From Arthrobacter nitrophenolicus (GTDB taxonomy: Bacteria > Actinomycetota > Actinomycetes > Actinomycetales > Micrococcaceae): DNA of 64,000 bases. How positions within the stretch are numbered: the stretch's first letter is position 1; every line of letters begins with the position of its first letter. The position numbers were made by a program, and so were the translations under genes. The stretch lies in assembly GCF_000332815.1 (NCBI RefSeq), contig NZ_AOFD01000016.1, positions 1-64,000 of the forward strand. Reading direction: 5' to 3'. The notes beneath the pieces are model-generated. The model worked only from the letters and a program-made list of their open reading frames with translations, was not told the origin of the DNA and ran no database searches. Shown here one piece after another: positions 52,656-63,007 of this stretch.

Positions 52656-52685
52656 CGGTGCGGGCAGGACGCGCTGCCCGCACCG
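52656..52685 (-). terminator. GC-rich hairpin, second after the permease gene
   Basis: CGGTGCGGGCAG / CTGCCCGCACCG with loop GACGCG, a perfect 12-bp stem. It would stop read-through from the permease gene toward purU. Confidence 0.65.
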
Positions 52686-52819
52686 CGGCGGGATGAGCGA
52701 ATAGCATCAACGTCCTGAGGAAGACGTTCACTTCTAGCCGAGGGTGGATCAAGCTCCCGGTTGTCAGGTTCTGACTTTGCCGGGCAACCACATTTAGAGA
52801 AGCTCAACGCGGCAACGAG

Positions 52820-52853
52820 GAAGCTCCCGTCCAGTGCGGCGGACGGGAGCTTC
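52820..52853 (-). terminator. Hairpin after the permease gene
   Basis: GAAGCTCCCGTCC / GGACGGGAGCTTC with an 8-base loop, a perfect 13-bp stem 90 bases past the corrected permease stop. Confidence 0.7.
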
Positions 52854-52942
52854 TTGGCCTGGGTTCATTTTTTGAAAAGGTGGTGCGCGCCGCAACGATA
52901 CAGCGCCGCACTTGACCTCGTTATAGGTGACTGCAGTGAGCC

Positions 52943-54384
52943 CTACACCGAGGCTGCAGTCCTGCTTTTGATGCGGACGGAGGCCACAAAACCGACGAGG
53001 AACACGGCTACCGTGCCGATCATCACATAGGGTAGCGCGCTCAGGGGCCCCGGCGCCGGTACAAGATTCCGTTGACGTAGAGCCACAGAACGGTAGCAGA
53101 CGCCGCGACAGCTCCAATGTTAACCAGAACAGATTTCCTTGGGCTGGTGCGATTCAACAACACTGCACCGCCGATGCAGATGAGGAAGTAAGGGATCACC
53201 CAGAAATAGACCAGCAAGGTGGCGATATACCCGTAGATTTCCAACGGTGTGGATGATGTCAGCCACAGCATGATTGGGGGGCCAATGAGCGAGGGGATTC
53301 CAAGAAAGGCGATGGCTGCCACCGGGCTCTTGTAACGCTTGCTGACATTGGTTAGTGCCGCAGGTAGGAGACCGTCTGAAGCTGCGCTGACCACCACTCG
53401 CGACCCGTAGTTGAAAAATCCGATCAGACTGGCGAAGACGGCAACGGCAAGAACCAGGTCACTTATGTTTGACAAAAAGCCCACCCCTGCTGCTTCAGCG
53501 AGTACCGAATTCGGTGAGACCCCAAGGGCTAGCTGATCAGCAGAGTCGACAAGTGTCGGTACCTGGATCACTGTAGCAGCGAGGAAGGCCATACCCAGGA
53601 CGACGGGAACTACCATAATTGCCCGAGGGATAGCGCGGGTAGGGTTCTGGGTTTCTGCGCCGAGGGCTGCGCTGCTTTCGAAGCCGATGAAGAATGCCGA
53701 GCCTATGGCGAGACCCTGGAGGAAACTGTTGAAGGTGAAATCGCTAAGGCTAAGCTGTCCTGCCAGATCGACATTTCCGCTGAACGCCGTTGCGATAGTG
53801 ATAGTCAACATCACCGGTACGGAAACGACCGTGAGGATGACGCTGGACCGGACTGACACGTCCAGACCTCGATAGGCAATCCCCATGGCCACCAACGCTG
53901 CTAAGACATAAATCACCAGCTGTATTTCTGGTCCAGCTGCGGTGGATAGGCCCACGGACATGAGGAAACTTCCTACATACAGGCCTAGTGATACGACAAG
54001 TACCATAACTACGACGATGTAACCCGGAATCATTGCCGCCGCGATGACGAGCGGGCTCCAGGAGCCAAACACATGGCGAATATAGGAGTAAAGAGACCCG
54101 GTTCCGATATACCGTCGCGCGAACACAGTGATGAACAGCCCGACGACTGTGAAGGCAACGACCGACGCGGCCATCGCCAACCATGAAGAACGGCCTGAAT
54201 AAGCCGCAAGGAAGGCTGGGACTGCTGAAAGACCGACAGCGGGAATAAAGGAAGATACTGAGAGCCCCATCACCTGCGATCCTGTGAGGTGCCCTAACTG
54301 CAGATCTGCATGGGCTATATCCTGAGTCGGTGGGGCTTGACCACCATCAGCTGTTGCTCCTGCGTTTTCAGAAGAAGTTTGCAA
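52943..54384 (-). CDS. APC-superfamily amine/amino-acid permease, one-base frameshift
   Basis: About 480 residues, twelve hydrophobic helices. Family blocks include SVSSFIPAVGLSAVPAFLAA in helix 1 and IGSAFFIGFESSAALGAETQ near helix 6, plus NPTRAIPRAIM. The plain frame stops at 53041 after NGILYRRRGP; adding one base near 53062 restores PGPLSALPYVMIGTVAVFLV, the missing last helix, and moves the stop to 52943. The start is TTG 54384 after GAAAGG. It is placed between purU and the activator gene, so it may import a pathway substrate such as methylaminobutyrate (inference). Confidence 0.82.
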
Positions 54385-54983
54385 AGCCGTACGCCTTTCG
54401 AAAATGAGTCGCGGCCGCACGGCCGCGACGCTTAGTCCCGCTTTTTCGAATCGAAGAAGCGGATTGGGAAGATGCGTCCCTGCACCTACCAGATAGCGAC
54501 TTCGGCGCGGAGATGGTTCGCGACTGGTTCAGTCTGTACGGATTTCCGAGCCCCTTCGCCGGTATTGTTTTCGGCAATTTCAAGCTGGTTTAGCCCTCCG
54601 GCGACAATCGATGCCGGCGGGAGGGGCTGGCTCTTACTGGTCTCAGAAGAACGGCGCCTCACCATGACGCCGTGGAGAAAACAGAGCAGCCGGCAAAGAG
54701 CGATCAGTCGCCGCCGTTCGATGTCAAAGGCCGGAGCTAGCAGTGTCGTTTCTAAGCGCAAAGGTGCTTGCACAGGAATCGGAACTGGCGCTCCAGATTG
54801 GTGGCAGAGGGTCAAGTCGATGCACGCAGCCCATATAAGCTCCCCAGGGTCAAGGTCGCTTACATGTGATTCACCTTACGAGTTGGCCCCGACGGCCAAA
54901 ATCAGACAGATTGCCGAAGTTTTGGATTGATTCGTACCCGCGTACCAGAGGCGTGTCTCATACGGCAGTACTAGTATGCCTGT
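54385..54983. other. Divergent promoter region between the permease and activator genes
   Basis: About 600 bases. No gene is recognised. Short GTAC-containing elements (54388, 54932) recall the arms of the purU palindrome but do not form a clear inverted repeat. Confidence 0.35.
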
Positions 54984-56396
54984 ATGGAGCCACAAGTGCT
55001 GACGGTCGGGGACCTTGTTACCGCTCAAAGCCTGGGTACAAAGGTACTTGCAGGCGCGGCAGGCCTTGACCGGCAGGTTCTCTGGGCGCATAGCTGTGAG
55101 TTGAGCGATCCCGACCGGTGGCTCGGTCCGCATGAGCTACTCATGACAGTGGGTTTGTGCGTTCCTCACAGTGCCGCTGAGCAACGGACTTTTATTGTCA
55201 AACTCGATGAGGCCGGCCTTGCCGGTGTTGCCTTGGGGGATCACCCGAGTCTCCCTCCACTCACCCCGGAACTATACGAAGAAGCAGACAAACGTTCCTT
55301 CCCCGTGCTTCTTACGAACCATGCAACTCCCTTCGCTGCGATCGGGCGAACAGTTGCTGCTGCTACAGCCACCACACAGACCATGCAGGTACTCAAGCTC
55401 AGCAAGCTCTACCAGCTGTCCGCGTACGCCCGCACTGACCCGGTACGGATGTTAAATGACTTGCAGGCTCTTCTAAGGGCTGGCCTCAGTGTCTTTGATG
55501 TGAAAACCGGGCTCGCAATTGTAGAGGGAGCACCGCTGGAATCCATGCCCACTTCCGCGCGGGAACGTACTTATGCCCTCCCGGGGGACAGTGATGCCCG
55601 GCTCATGATTTCGGAATTCCCAGGCGAAGAGGTGAGCAGTTTCCTGCTAATCCATGTCCTGCAGGTGATTGATGTCGCGTTGAGCCAACTATTGCGGTCA
55701 CTTCGCCGCCGTTCCGAACGCTCAGCGCATATGCTGGCGTCCATCTTGGAAGGGCGTAGCCCCGACGGGATAGAAAATCTTCTGGGTACGGGCGGTACTT
55801 CGTCTGGGTATCAAGTCGTTGCAGTGGCATTGGGCGAGGGCGAGAAGGTAGCCCGGGCGGCGTCAATCAAGTCACTGGCAGTCCTGGCGGGCTCCGGAGG
55901 CAGCTCGTTCTTTATCCTGATGCCCGAGCAGAGCCGGAATGACGTCCGGCAGCTGCTCAGCCGCCTCGACGTCCGGGCCGGAGCATCGTCAACATACCTT
56001 GATCTGCGGGATGCTAAAGCGGCAGCCGAGGAGGCCGTGAAGGTCTTCTCATCCGGTGGGATGAACGATCAGTGGATTGACTTCGCCGGAGTCCCCGTGT
56101 CGCTGCTTACTCGTTCTCGGAAGGAAGCATCGGCCGTAGTCCAACAGGTACTAGGTGGGCTCGCGGGTACAGATCCTAAATCGACTGCTCTGCGTGAAAC
56201 ACTCTTTGCGTTCCTTGCCAATGACCGCCGCTGGAATGAAACGGCAGCCGCTCTTGGCATCCACCGGCAAACTCTGTCCTATAGACTCACCCGAATCAAA
56301 GAGATTACAGGGCGAGATGTCGCGTCTTCAGCGGACCTATCTGCCTTCTGGCTCGCGTTCCAAGCCTGGCCCTCTTACTCGACCATATCCGACTAG
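54984..56396 (+). CDS. pmfR: PucR-family transcriptional activator (PmfR-like)
   Basis: 470 residues. The N-terminal PucR domain (LTVGDLVTAQSLGTKVLAGA, then WAHSCELSDPDRWLGPHELL) spans about 5-125, a GGDEF-like middle region follows, and the C-terminal HTH_30 helix-turn-helix is RETLFAFLANDRRWNETAAA then LGIHRQTLSYRLTRIKEITG (about 405-445). PucR proteins sense catabolic intermediates; in pAO1 PmfR activates purU-mabO-folD and other nicotine genes. The location among these targets supports the same role here, but identity with PmfR is by context. Confidence 0.75.
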   Translation: MEPQVLTVGDLVTAQSLGTKVLAGAAGLDRQVLWAHSCELSDPDRWLGPHELLMTVGLCVPHSAAEQRTFIVKLDEAGLAGVALGDHPSLPPLTPELYEEADKRSFPVLLTNHATPFAAIGRTVAAATATTQTMQVLKLSKLYQLSAYARTDPVRMLNDLQALLRAGLSVFDVKTGLAIVEGAPLESMPTSARERTYALPGDSDARLMISEFPGEEVSSFLLIHVLQVIDVALSQLLRSLRRRSERSAHMLASILEGRSPDGIENLLGTGGTSSGYQVVAVALGEGEKVARAASIKSLAVLAGSGGSSFFILMPEQSRNDVRQLLSRLDVRAGASSTYLDLRDAKAAAEEAVKVFSSGGMNDQWIDFAGVPVSLLTRSRKEASAVVQQVLGGLAGTDPKSTALRETLFAFLANDRRWNETAAALGIHRQTLSYRLTRIKEITGRDVASSADLSAFWLAFQAWPSYSTISD

Positions 56397-56731
56397 GACC
56401 GCCGTCATCCGGCGGCTCCTTTCTTCAGACGGCTATCTGACTGTCGTTTTGTACGGAGAAGCGATCCAAGGAATCACACAAACGGGACTCGTGTTTTTGG
56501 CTTTCCGTATCATGACTGCCGCCGCCGGAACGTTTAGTGTCGATGGACAGTGCTTGTCATGGATGTATGGCGCCCGTGAGCAGGAAGAATGGGGTCTAAC
56601 CTTACTGGCCCGAGTCTCGATGCGCTAATCGGTGTCTTACCCAGGTTTCGCGTGCCTAGCACAAGCTCCTGTGTCCCCATACACCCCTCGTCCACGAGCA
56701 CGTGGTCTTGAGGAACAGAAAGGTTTCCACG

Positions 56732-56881
56732 ATGACAGCCGCCATTCCGGAGGAACTTACCGTAAATCCCGGTGACAGTATCCCCACCTCAGGCCAGCAC
56801 CCGTATCTGGCCCTTGAACCTGCCGGGTCTGGCTGCGAAGAGCACCCCTGCAGATTCTGCAACATTCCGGAAACTGATTGA
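56732..56881 (+). CDS. Small protein with C-terminal Cys cluster and PETD tail (second copy)
   Basis: 49 residues from ATG 56732, after an AGGAACAGAAAGG purine stretch. It begins MTAAIPEELTVNPGD and ends GCEEHPCRFCNIPETD. Shares with the 10445 gene the (I/L)P.SG.(K/H)P(W/Y) block, three clustered cysteines (C-x3/4-C-x2-C) and the terminal PETD. It lies 335 bases after the activator gene. Too short for a catalytic domain; a metal-binding accessory protein or a modified peptide is possible. Unknown family. Confidence 0.5.
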   Translation: MTAAIPEELTVNPGDSIPTSGQHPYLALEPAGSGCEEHPCRFCNIPETD

Positions 56882-57810
56882 GCTGGCAACGAAAGGAAGT
56901 TAACCGCCCAGCTGTTCCGGGCGATACCTTCCAAAGAACCCGCGCGATACCGCAAGTGCTTTTCCCGTCCCCATTATCCGTGGGCAAACTCCGTTTGGCA
57001 CTTGCGCGGGCGAAGCTGCGAAATGAGGGAATGCGGTTGGGCCGTCTTGTCTTCCGCTGGTCCTCGGTCTGTCCAAGGTGCAGACGCCACCGCAGAAAAA
57101 TCAGCATTGACCGCGGTGGATGTCGCCGACGCTGCGGACGCTCTTGGCGTCGGCGATGAATCCCTCCCCCACGCTTTCGGCACATGTTCTTTTAGCTATA
57201 ACGCTGCAAGGGTCCGCCTTGCCGCTGCTGGCAGTCCGCCGATGAGTTCTACTTCCCGGGCCGGGCCGACGGAAAACCAGCCCACTTTGCTTCGCGCCGC
57301 GGAGGACATTCGGGTCCTGGCCTGTGCCAGAGCTAACCTCAGTGCCACACCTACTAACGCGCCCTCCTTTACTTTTCTTTGTTTCGATACAGCAAGAGCA
57401 GGAGACAAATTGGCTGGAACAGATCTGACGTGGCGTGACTCGTCAAGCCTTGTGGCACTGCGTCCCGGTGTGTTCGAAACAGTGCCGCCCAAGGGGAATT
57501 CATAGGTAACTGGCGTGGCTTCTGTTCGCGCATGGACATCTGCGGCCGTTCCTGTCCGATGCCTGGCAGAGCCCAAGACCTGGAGGCGGTAGGTTGGTCA
57601 TGGTTCCCAGCCAACCCCATTGATCGTCGCTTGAGGGGTGGTTACACTCGACGCATTCTGTCTCGTGGCGGCCAAGTAACCCCACAAGAAGTCGATCCAT
57701 CCAGAATAGAAATGCCATAGTGGAATGATGTCCTTTGTATTCAGGGAAATGACCCGCACGTGTTCCGAGCCGCGCGAGAGATCGGCAGCTGTACGTTGAC
57801 GCGCAGCGTC
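56882..57810. other. Region without a supported gene
   Basis: About 930 bases. Several overlapping open frames exist on both strands (the longest + frame ends at 57505, a - frame covers 57196-57576), but none has recognisable motifs or a good start, and the compositions look like antisense reading. It may be a decayed gene. Confidence 0.35.
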
Positions 57811-58452
57811 CTATAGAAGGCGACGCATCTGCTCGACAGTGTCGACGTCCTCGCCAGTAGATTCATCACTGCAATCAATAAGATCTACAAGCCAGGGTTT
57901 CTGGCGCAGAAAGCTCCTGGCTCCAGCATCACCCACTACAGTGCTGGCTACTGCTGGCCGAAGTCTCACATCGATGAGCATTGGGTGACCTCGACGAAGC
58001 ATCCCGAGGTTGTCTGGGGCTGCGTAAGCAGCCGAAGTGATGCGTCCCGGCCGGTGCGAGACGAGGAGCCGGCTAACAGTGCGGACGGTAAGCCCTGGCT
58101 GATCTACGAGAGCCACGAGGATATGGTCGTCTGCATTGGCAGCAGCATCACCAATAAGGTAGGAACTTCCCATACCAGATGGCCATTTGTGGTTTACCAG
58201 CGTCCGATAGGGTTTAAGGTTGGCCCCGGCGCTGACCGCTTGTGCCTCTGCCCCAAGTACGACAACTACTTCGTGACAGCCGCCGGCAAGTAGATTGTCG
58301 GCGATGATTTCCACGAGGGGTCGTCCACGGTATGGCAAGAGTGCCTTGGGGCCACGTCCAAGACGTGTGCCGGCGCCGGCGGCCAGCAGCACACCCGTAA
58401 CCTGCACCAAATCCGTGTTCTCCAACGTGAGGTTCCTATTCTTCGCGTTCAA
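57811..58452 (-). CDS. mobA: Molybdenum cofactor cytidylyltransferase
   Basis: 213 residues from TTG 58452, with GAAGG just upstream. The nucleotidyltransferase loop LAAGAGTRLG (23-32) with Lys36, the VNHKWPSGMGSSYLIG block and ALVDQPGLTV are typical of MocA-type enzymes, which attach CMP to molybdopterin for xanthine dehydrogenase-class hydroxylases. In pAO1 a mobA of this kind is needed for nicotine dehydrogenase. The start lies inside the preceding gene (17-base overlap), so translation is coupled. Confidence 0.83.
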   Translation of the reverse strand: MNAKNRNLTLENTDLVQVTGVLLAAGAGTRLGRGPKALLPYRGRPLVEIIADNLLAGGCHEVVVVLGAEAQAVSAGANLKPYRTLVNHKWPSGMGSSYLIGDAAANADDHILVALVDQPGLTVRTVSRLLVSHRPGRITSAAYAAPDNLGMLRRGHPMLIDVRLRPAVASTVVGDAGARSFLRQKPWLVDLIDCSDESTGEDVDTVEQMRRLL

Positions 58453-58795
58453 AAACCTTCAAATCCCAGTGACTGGTGCGAGCCTGACGCAGCCGATAGT
58501 CAGTGCAAATAATCAGCTTCCTCTCGCCCAACCCATCCTGACGGATCCAGATAATGCCAAGGGAAGGAGCGCTGGTGTCCACCACGCCGGAGTAGCGTAA
58601 GGTGTCATCTTCCGACACATGGATCCGGTCGCCCTGCCCCAACATCCGCAAATCAAATAGCTGGGTTTCGTCGAAGTCACCCGGTGCTTGGGTTTCTGGG
58701 GATTTCGAAACCAAGATGGTCTTGTTTTCTACCGAGGTCTGCCAAGATGAGCTGCCTTCAGAAGATTGGGCTGCGAACCCTTTCTTGTTGCCCAT
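58436..58795 (-). CDS. Hypothetical protein between xdhC and mobA
   Basis: 119 residues from ATG 58795 (MGNKKGFAAQSSEG). The first 45 residues are polar and likely disordered; the rest has short strands (DETQLFDLRMLGQGDRIHVS, then GIIWIRQDGLGERKLIICTD) that suggest a small beta-barrel. It starts two bases after the xdhC stop and overlaps mobA, so it is made with the cofactor-assembly proteins. No family is recognised; a role in hydroxylase maturation is inference from position. Confidence 0.6.
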   Translation of the reverse strand: MGNKKGFAAQSSEGSSSWQTSVENKTILVSKSPETQAPGDFDETQLFDLRMLGQGDRIHVSEDDTLRYSGVVDTSAPSLGIIWIRQDGLGERKLIICTDYRLRQARTSHWDLKVFEREE

Positions 58796-58797
58796 AG

Positions 58798-59931
58798 CTA
58801 GGCCGGGTCCGAGTGCACTGCGCCAGCGGAATCGCGGAGTGGGCGGCCAGTCCCCTGCCAACGCTTGGCGATTATTTCTGCCACGATCGACACCGCTGTT
58901 TCCTCTGGCGTTCGTCCGCCGAGATCAAGTCCTATTGGACTATGAAGTTCGGCGATTTGTGGCTCGAGTACTCCAGCCTCAAGGAGCCGGTTTAGCCGGT
59001 CATCATGCGTCTTCCGAGAGCCCATCGCACCTATGTAGGAGGGCTTTGATGGGCCTTCCAGCCGCAGGGCGATATCTAGGACTGGGACGTCGAACTTAGG
59101 GTCATGGGTCAGAACACAGATGACAGTGCGGTTGTCCACCTTTCCCTTCGCCACTTCTTCCTGAAGGTAAACGTGGGGCCACGATACGATTACCTCATCG
59201 GCCCCAGGAAAACGCGCCGTAGTGGCAAACACTGGACGAGCATCGCAGACCGTCACATTGAACCCGACCATTGACCCAGCCCGCGCGACTGCCGCGGCAA
59301 AGTCAATGGCCCCGAAGATGATCATTCTGGGCTTCGGCTGGTAGGAAGAAACAAAGACCTTTGTGCCGGTTTCCATCCGCTCTCCACTGGGGCCGTACGT
59401 GATCACTTTGGATTCGCCGGAGGCAAGCACCCCTCTAGCATCGTCGGCCACCGCATGATCCAGCATGGCACTGCCAAGGGTTCCGGAAGCGTGGGTTGGC
59501 CAAACTACGAGCCGCTTTCCCAGCATTTCTGCCTGGTCATGTTCCACCACGGTCGCGGTAGCAACCGGGTTACCTACCTGAACGTCCTGAATGACAGTCC
59601 TTATATCGGGATAACTTTCGTCGGTAACTCGTTCAACGAAGACGTCGATTATTCCGCCACAGGTTAAACCCACTGCTACGGCGTCATCGTCGCTATACCC
59701 AAACCGTTGCAATACCGGGGTACCGCCTTCGATTACGTCCTGGGCAATTTGGTAAACAGCCCCCTCAACGCAGCCGCCGGAAACTGAACCGACGGCCTCC
59801 CCCGCGGTGCTAACAGCCATTGCTGCGCCCGCTGGCCGGGGGGCCGATTTTGACGTGCTGACCACTGTAGCGAGTGCGAAGGTTTCTCCGCGCATCGTCC
59901 ACTGTGCTACTGCTTCAATAACTTCACGCAT
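58798..59931 (-). CDS. XdhC/CoxF-family molybdenum hydroxylase maturation protein
   Basis: 377 residues. An N-terminal XdhC domain (FALATVVSTSKSAPRPAGAA, then SGGCVEGAV) is joined to a C-terminal Rossmann fold (PRMIIFGAIDFAAAVARAGS, then SYIGAMGSRKTHDDRLNRLL and GLDLGGRTPEETAVSIVAEI). XdhC proteins receive cytidylylated, sulfurated molybdopterin and insert it into hydroxylases. The gene corresponds to coxF in CO dehydrogenase and nicotine clusters. It overlaps coxE by eight bases. Confidence 0.88.
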   Translation of the reverse strand: MREVIEAVAQWTMRGETFALATVVSTSKSAPRPAGAAMAVSTAGEAVGSVSGGCVEGAVYQIAQDVIEGGTPVLQRFGYSDDDAVAVGLTCGGIIDVFVERVTDESYPDIRTVIQDVQVGNPVATATVVEHDQAEMLGKRLVVWPTHASGTLGSAMLDHAVADDARGVLASGESKVITYGPSGERMETGTKVFVSSYQPKPRMIIFGAIDFAAAVARAGSMVGFNVTVCDARPVFATTARFPGADEVIVSWPHVYLQEEVAKGKVDNRTVICVLTHDPKFDVPVLDIALRLEGPSKPSYIGAMGSRKTHDDRLNRLLEAGVLEPQIAELHSPIGLDLGGRTPEETAVSIVAEIIAKRWQGTGRPLRDSAGAVHSDPA

Positions 59932-61012
59932 GTGCTATCCGATCTGCTAGGTCCCTAAAGGCGGCCATGGTGTGGCCTGCGACCAAGGCATCGACGTGCG
60001 GAAGAACGGCCTTGATGCCGCTCTGTAGGGGTTCATATCCGGGCTTGCCACGGTGGGGATTGGACCAGATGACACAGTGCGCCAAGCTATGGAGGCGGGC
60101 AACCTGGTGGGCCAGCTCCCCTGGATCCCCGCGTTCCCACCCGTCGCTGGCGATCACTACCACAGACCCTCTTAGCATTGCGTGTTGTCCCCACAAGGTG
60201 ATGAAGGCCTGTAGGGCTTCCCCCAGTCGCGTGCCTCCGGACCAATCCGGCACGACGAAACCTGCGTCCAACAATGCGACCTCTGGATCCGGATGCTGTA
60301 AGGCCGACGTCACTCTGGTAAGTCGTGTGCCGATAGAAAATACTTCTGTCGTGTCCGCGCCATCTAAAAGCCGGTGACCGAAGCGAAGAAAACTGTCAGC
60401 GTAGGCTTCCATCGATCCCGAAACATCCACGATCAGGACGACTCGGCGTGACTTTTTCGTTCGGTGGCGATACTGCAGCTGGCCTGGTTCGCCGCCTCGT
60501 TTTAGGTGGTCTCGAACAGTGTGTGCCGGATCGATGCGCTTGTGGCGATGGGTCCGCTTGTAACGCGCCCTTCTCAGCGGTGGTCTAATAGGCAGAGCAG
60601 CAAAGGCCTCCGCAAGATACCTCTTTTCCTCAGCAGACATCAGGGCTACATCCCGATGCTGCAGGGCTTCGTCCTTGCTAGCCAGTGCAATTTGCTGCTC
60701 GAGTTCTGACTGGGGGCTGTCGCCGTCTGCTGCGTCTGGCAGGCTGGCCTCCTGTCTCTCCGAAAAGGGCACAGGTACTGGAGGCTCGGATGAAAACCAC
60801 AAGCGAAACGTCTGGTCGTAAGTCTCGAAGTCATCCCTGCTCCTACACAACGTCGCGCGTCCGGCCCAGAAGACCTCGCTGCGGCGTTGGAGATTGAGAA
60901 CGCTCAGAGCCTCGAGGTAAAGCCGGGCCTGTTCGGCCCCTATGGCCATCCCCTCATCTCTGAGAGCACCTACGAAGCCATAGAAGATCGTCAAACCTAT
61001 TTGTGAAGACAT
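59924..61012 (-). CDS. coxE: CoxE-like von Willebrand A domain protein
   Basis: 362 residues from ATG 61012, 12 bases after GGGA. The C-terminal half is a VWA domain with the metal-ion motif DVSGS at 196-200 and SGGTRLGEALQAF; the N-terminal half is helical and charged, with a basic RARYKRTHRHKRID stretch. CoxE works with the CoxD ATPase to finish or activate the copper/molybdenum-type active site of hydroxylases (known for CO dehydrogenase). The upstream coxD gene ends 18 bases away. Confidence 0.85.
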   Translation of the reverse strand: MSSQIGLTIFYGFVGALRDEGMAIGAEQARLYLEALSVLNLQRRSEVFWAGRATLCRSRDDFETYDQTFRLWFSSEPPVPVPFSERQEASLPDAADGDSPQSELEQQIALASKDEALQHRDVALMSAEEKRYLAEAFAALPIRPPLRRARYKRTHRHKRIDPAHTVRDHLKRGGEPGQLQYRHRTKKSRRVVLIVDVSGSMEAYADSFLRFGHRLLDGADTTEVFSIGTRLTRVTSALQHPDPEVALLDAGFVVPDWSGGTRLGEALQAFITLWGQHAMLRGSVVVIASDGWERGDPGELAHQVARLHSLAHCVIWSNPHRGKPGYEPLQSGIKAVLPHVDALVAGHTMAAFRDLADRIAHA

Positions 61013-61030
61013 CACAATCACAATTCCCGG

Positions 61031-61923
61031 TCAGGTAGGGAAGATGGTTCTCAAGGTGCTCAAGATAAGCTCCCGGTCGTCTTGGTCTTTGCAGAGGGCA
61101 CCAATCGTCAAGCCAGCACTGTCGGAGTTAATGTCACTTCCGCCAAGGCGGTCCAAGGCCTGGGCCCAGTCAAGCGCCTCCGCTACCCCGGGAGAACGTC
61201 GCAAGCGCCCTTCATTGCGCAGGGACTGGACTACGTCAACCACCTGCTGCGCTAGCTTCTCATCGACGCCGGGAAGCCGCGTCTTGATGATTTCCAACTC
61301 ACGGGCCGGTTCTGGGTGGTCTATCCAATGGAAGTAGCACCGCCGTTTCAAAGCCTCGTGTAACTCACGCGTCCGGTTCGACGTTAGGATCACGATGGGT
61401 GGAACACTCGCGGTGATGGTACCCAACTCAGGAATTGATATTTGGTTTGACGCAAGCACCTCCAAGAGGAAGGCCTCAAACTCATCGTCCGCCCGGTCAA
61501 CCTCATCGATGAGCAGAACGGCCGGCCCGCCTTGCAAGGCACGAAGAATCGGGCGGGGAAGTAGGAACCGCTCCGTGTATAGGGACTGCTCCAGTTGCTC
61601 CGCATTCGTTGTCGAATTTGCTGCCTCTAGTGACCGCAGGTGCAGAATCTGACGTGAAAAGTCCCAATCATAGAGCGCCTGGGTCGATTCGATGCCCTCG
61701 TAACACTGCAGCCGGATCAACGGGATCGCGAGCATCTTGCTAAAGCTTCAGCCAGCGACGTTTTGCCCGTTCCTGGAGCACCCTCGACAAGCAACGGCTT
61801 ATTCATAGCAACAGATAAGAAGACGGTGGTGGACAAGCCCTCGTCAGCCAAGTAGTTGACAGCCTTGAGCCGCGCGGCCATCTCTCCGGGGCTTTCTGGC
61901 TTGATCACTTTGTCGTTGCTCAT
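61031..61923 (-). CDS. coxD: CoxD-like MoxR-family AAA ATPase, one-base frameshift
   Basis: About 297 residues. Walker A GAPGTGKTS is at 48-56, Walker B is AVLLIDEVDRADDEFEAFLL, and sensor 1 is ILTSNRTRELHEALKRR. One A is missing near 61741 (GCAAAG read as GCAAG), separating the first 62 residues from the remaining 235. As a chaperone-like ATPase it partners CoxE during maturation of molybdenum hydroxylases. First gene of the run coxD-coxE-xdhC-unknown-mobA; starts at 61923. Confidence 0.87.
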
Positions 61924-62120
61924 TGTTCGCCTTGCTAATCGTTTGAGAGGTTGTGCATTCTGGCTCTCCGCAGTGACTACGTATGTCGTAACGGATACCG
62001 CTGGTAGACGGCCGCTATGCCGTGCACGAGCGTAAGATCAGCCGGTTCCGGGATGTCCCCCCTGTATCAAAAGGCAGGACATCCCGAAGCCGAGAACATC
62101 AGCTCGGACTGAACCCTTTG

Positions 62121-63002
62121 CTATTCCTGCAAGTTGCTCGCGATCATCGTCTTGCCTTTAACAACCCAGATATCTGCCCGCTGGTCGTTCAGGACTGGGA
62201 AGGAACTTCGCATTTCATTCAGCGAATCGAGATCCAGACTGGCGTGGAGAACGGTTTCCTCTCTCTCCGCCTGGGTCAGGATGTTTCCGTTGCCATCCAC
62301 AATCTGACTGTGTCCACCCAACTCTATGCTCTGGTCAGCCCCCGTCATATTGCACTGAATGACGAAGGATTGGTTTTCGATTGCTCGAGCGCGACCCAGA
62401 GTCTGCCAGTGCTGAATGCGCGACAGGGGCCAGCACGCTGGTATCACATTCAGTGCCGTACCCTCAGCTGACATATGCCGATACAGTTCGGGGAAGCGAA
62501 GATCGTAGCAAGTGCTGAGTCCAGTGATGGCGGTGCCTCGTTCTGTCTGCACCTCGAGAATCGCGGGCTCATCGCCCGCTGCTATCAGCTTTGGTTCTCC
62601 ATCGGAAAACCCAAAGCGGTGGATCTTCTTATACGTTGCCCGGAGGGATCCGGCCGGGTCAAAAAGAACGGACGTATTCCACATGCCAGAAGCCGCGTTG
62701 CTGTGCTCCGTCACCATGAAAGAGCCGGCATGCAACCAGGCTTTCTTTTCCGTGGCCACTTCGGACAGGAAGGTAAACACCTCACTTTGCAGCGAGACAG
62801 CGTTCTGTCGCCAGGTGTCGTAGGAAAACCCGCCATGAAGCCACAGTTCAGGCAGAACGATGAGGTCCGCTTCGCCAATGCCAGAAATCAAGCCCTGGGT
62901 ACGCGAAATCCTGTCCTCGAGCAGTTCTGCCGAGTCGAATCTCACCTGAACAGCCGCTACATCAAGCTGCCCCCTATTTGGTGCTACTTCGCGCACATCC
63001 AT
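62121..63002 (-). CDS. nit: Nitrilase-superfamily amidase (omega-amidase Nit type)
   Basis: 293 residues from ATG 63002. The catalytic triad is Glu52 (LPELW), Lys125 (TYKKIHRF) and Cys165 (TCYDLRFPEL), the pattern of the omega-amidase/Nit branch, where CYD.RFPEL is typical. In pAO1, Nit hydrolyses 2-ketoglutaramate from nicotine ring cleavage to 2-ketoglutarate and ammonia. Its presence between the cox genes here supports the full pathway, ring included. It starts five bases after the coxG stop, so the two are co-transcribed. Confidence 0.85.
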   Translation of the reverse strand: MDVREVAPNRGQLDVAAVQVRFDSAELLEDRISRTQGLISGIGEADLIVLPELWLHGGFSYDTWRQNAVSLQSEVFTFLSEVATEKKAWLHAGSFMVTEHSNAASGMWNTSVLFDPAGSLRATYKKIHRFGFSDGEPKLIAAGDEPAILEVQTERGTAITGLSTCYDLRFPELYRHMSAEGTALNVIPACWPLSRIQHWQTLGRARAIENQSFVIQCNMTGADQSIELGGHSQIVDGNGNILTQAEREETVLHASLDLDSLNEMRSSFPVLNDQRADIWVVKGKTMIASNLQE

Positions 63003-63007
63003 CAGGT

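Noticed and set aside
57002..57576. Overlapping frames on both strands near 57.0-57.6 kb
   Set aside because: Neither has recognisable motifs or a ribosome binding site, and each looks like the antisense of the other. I list the region as unassigned.
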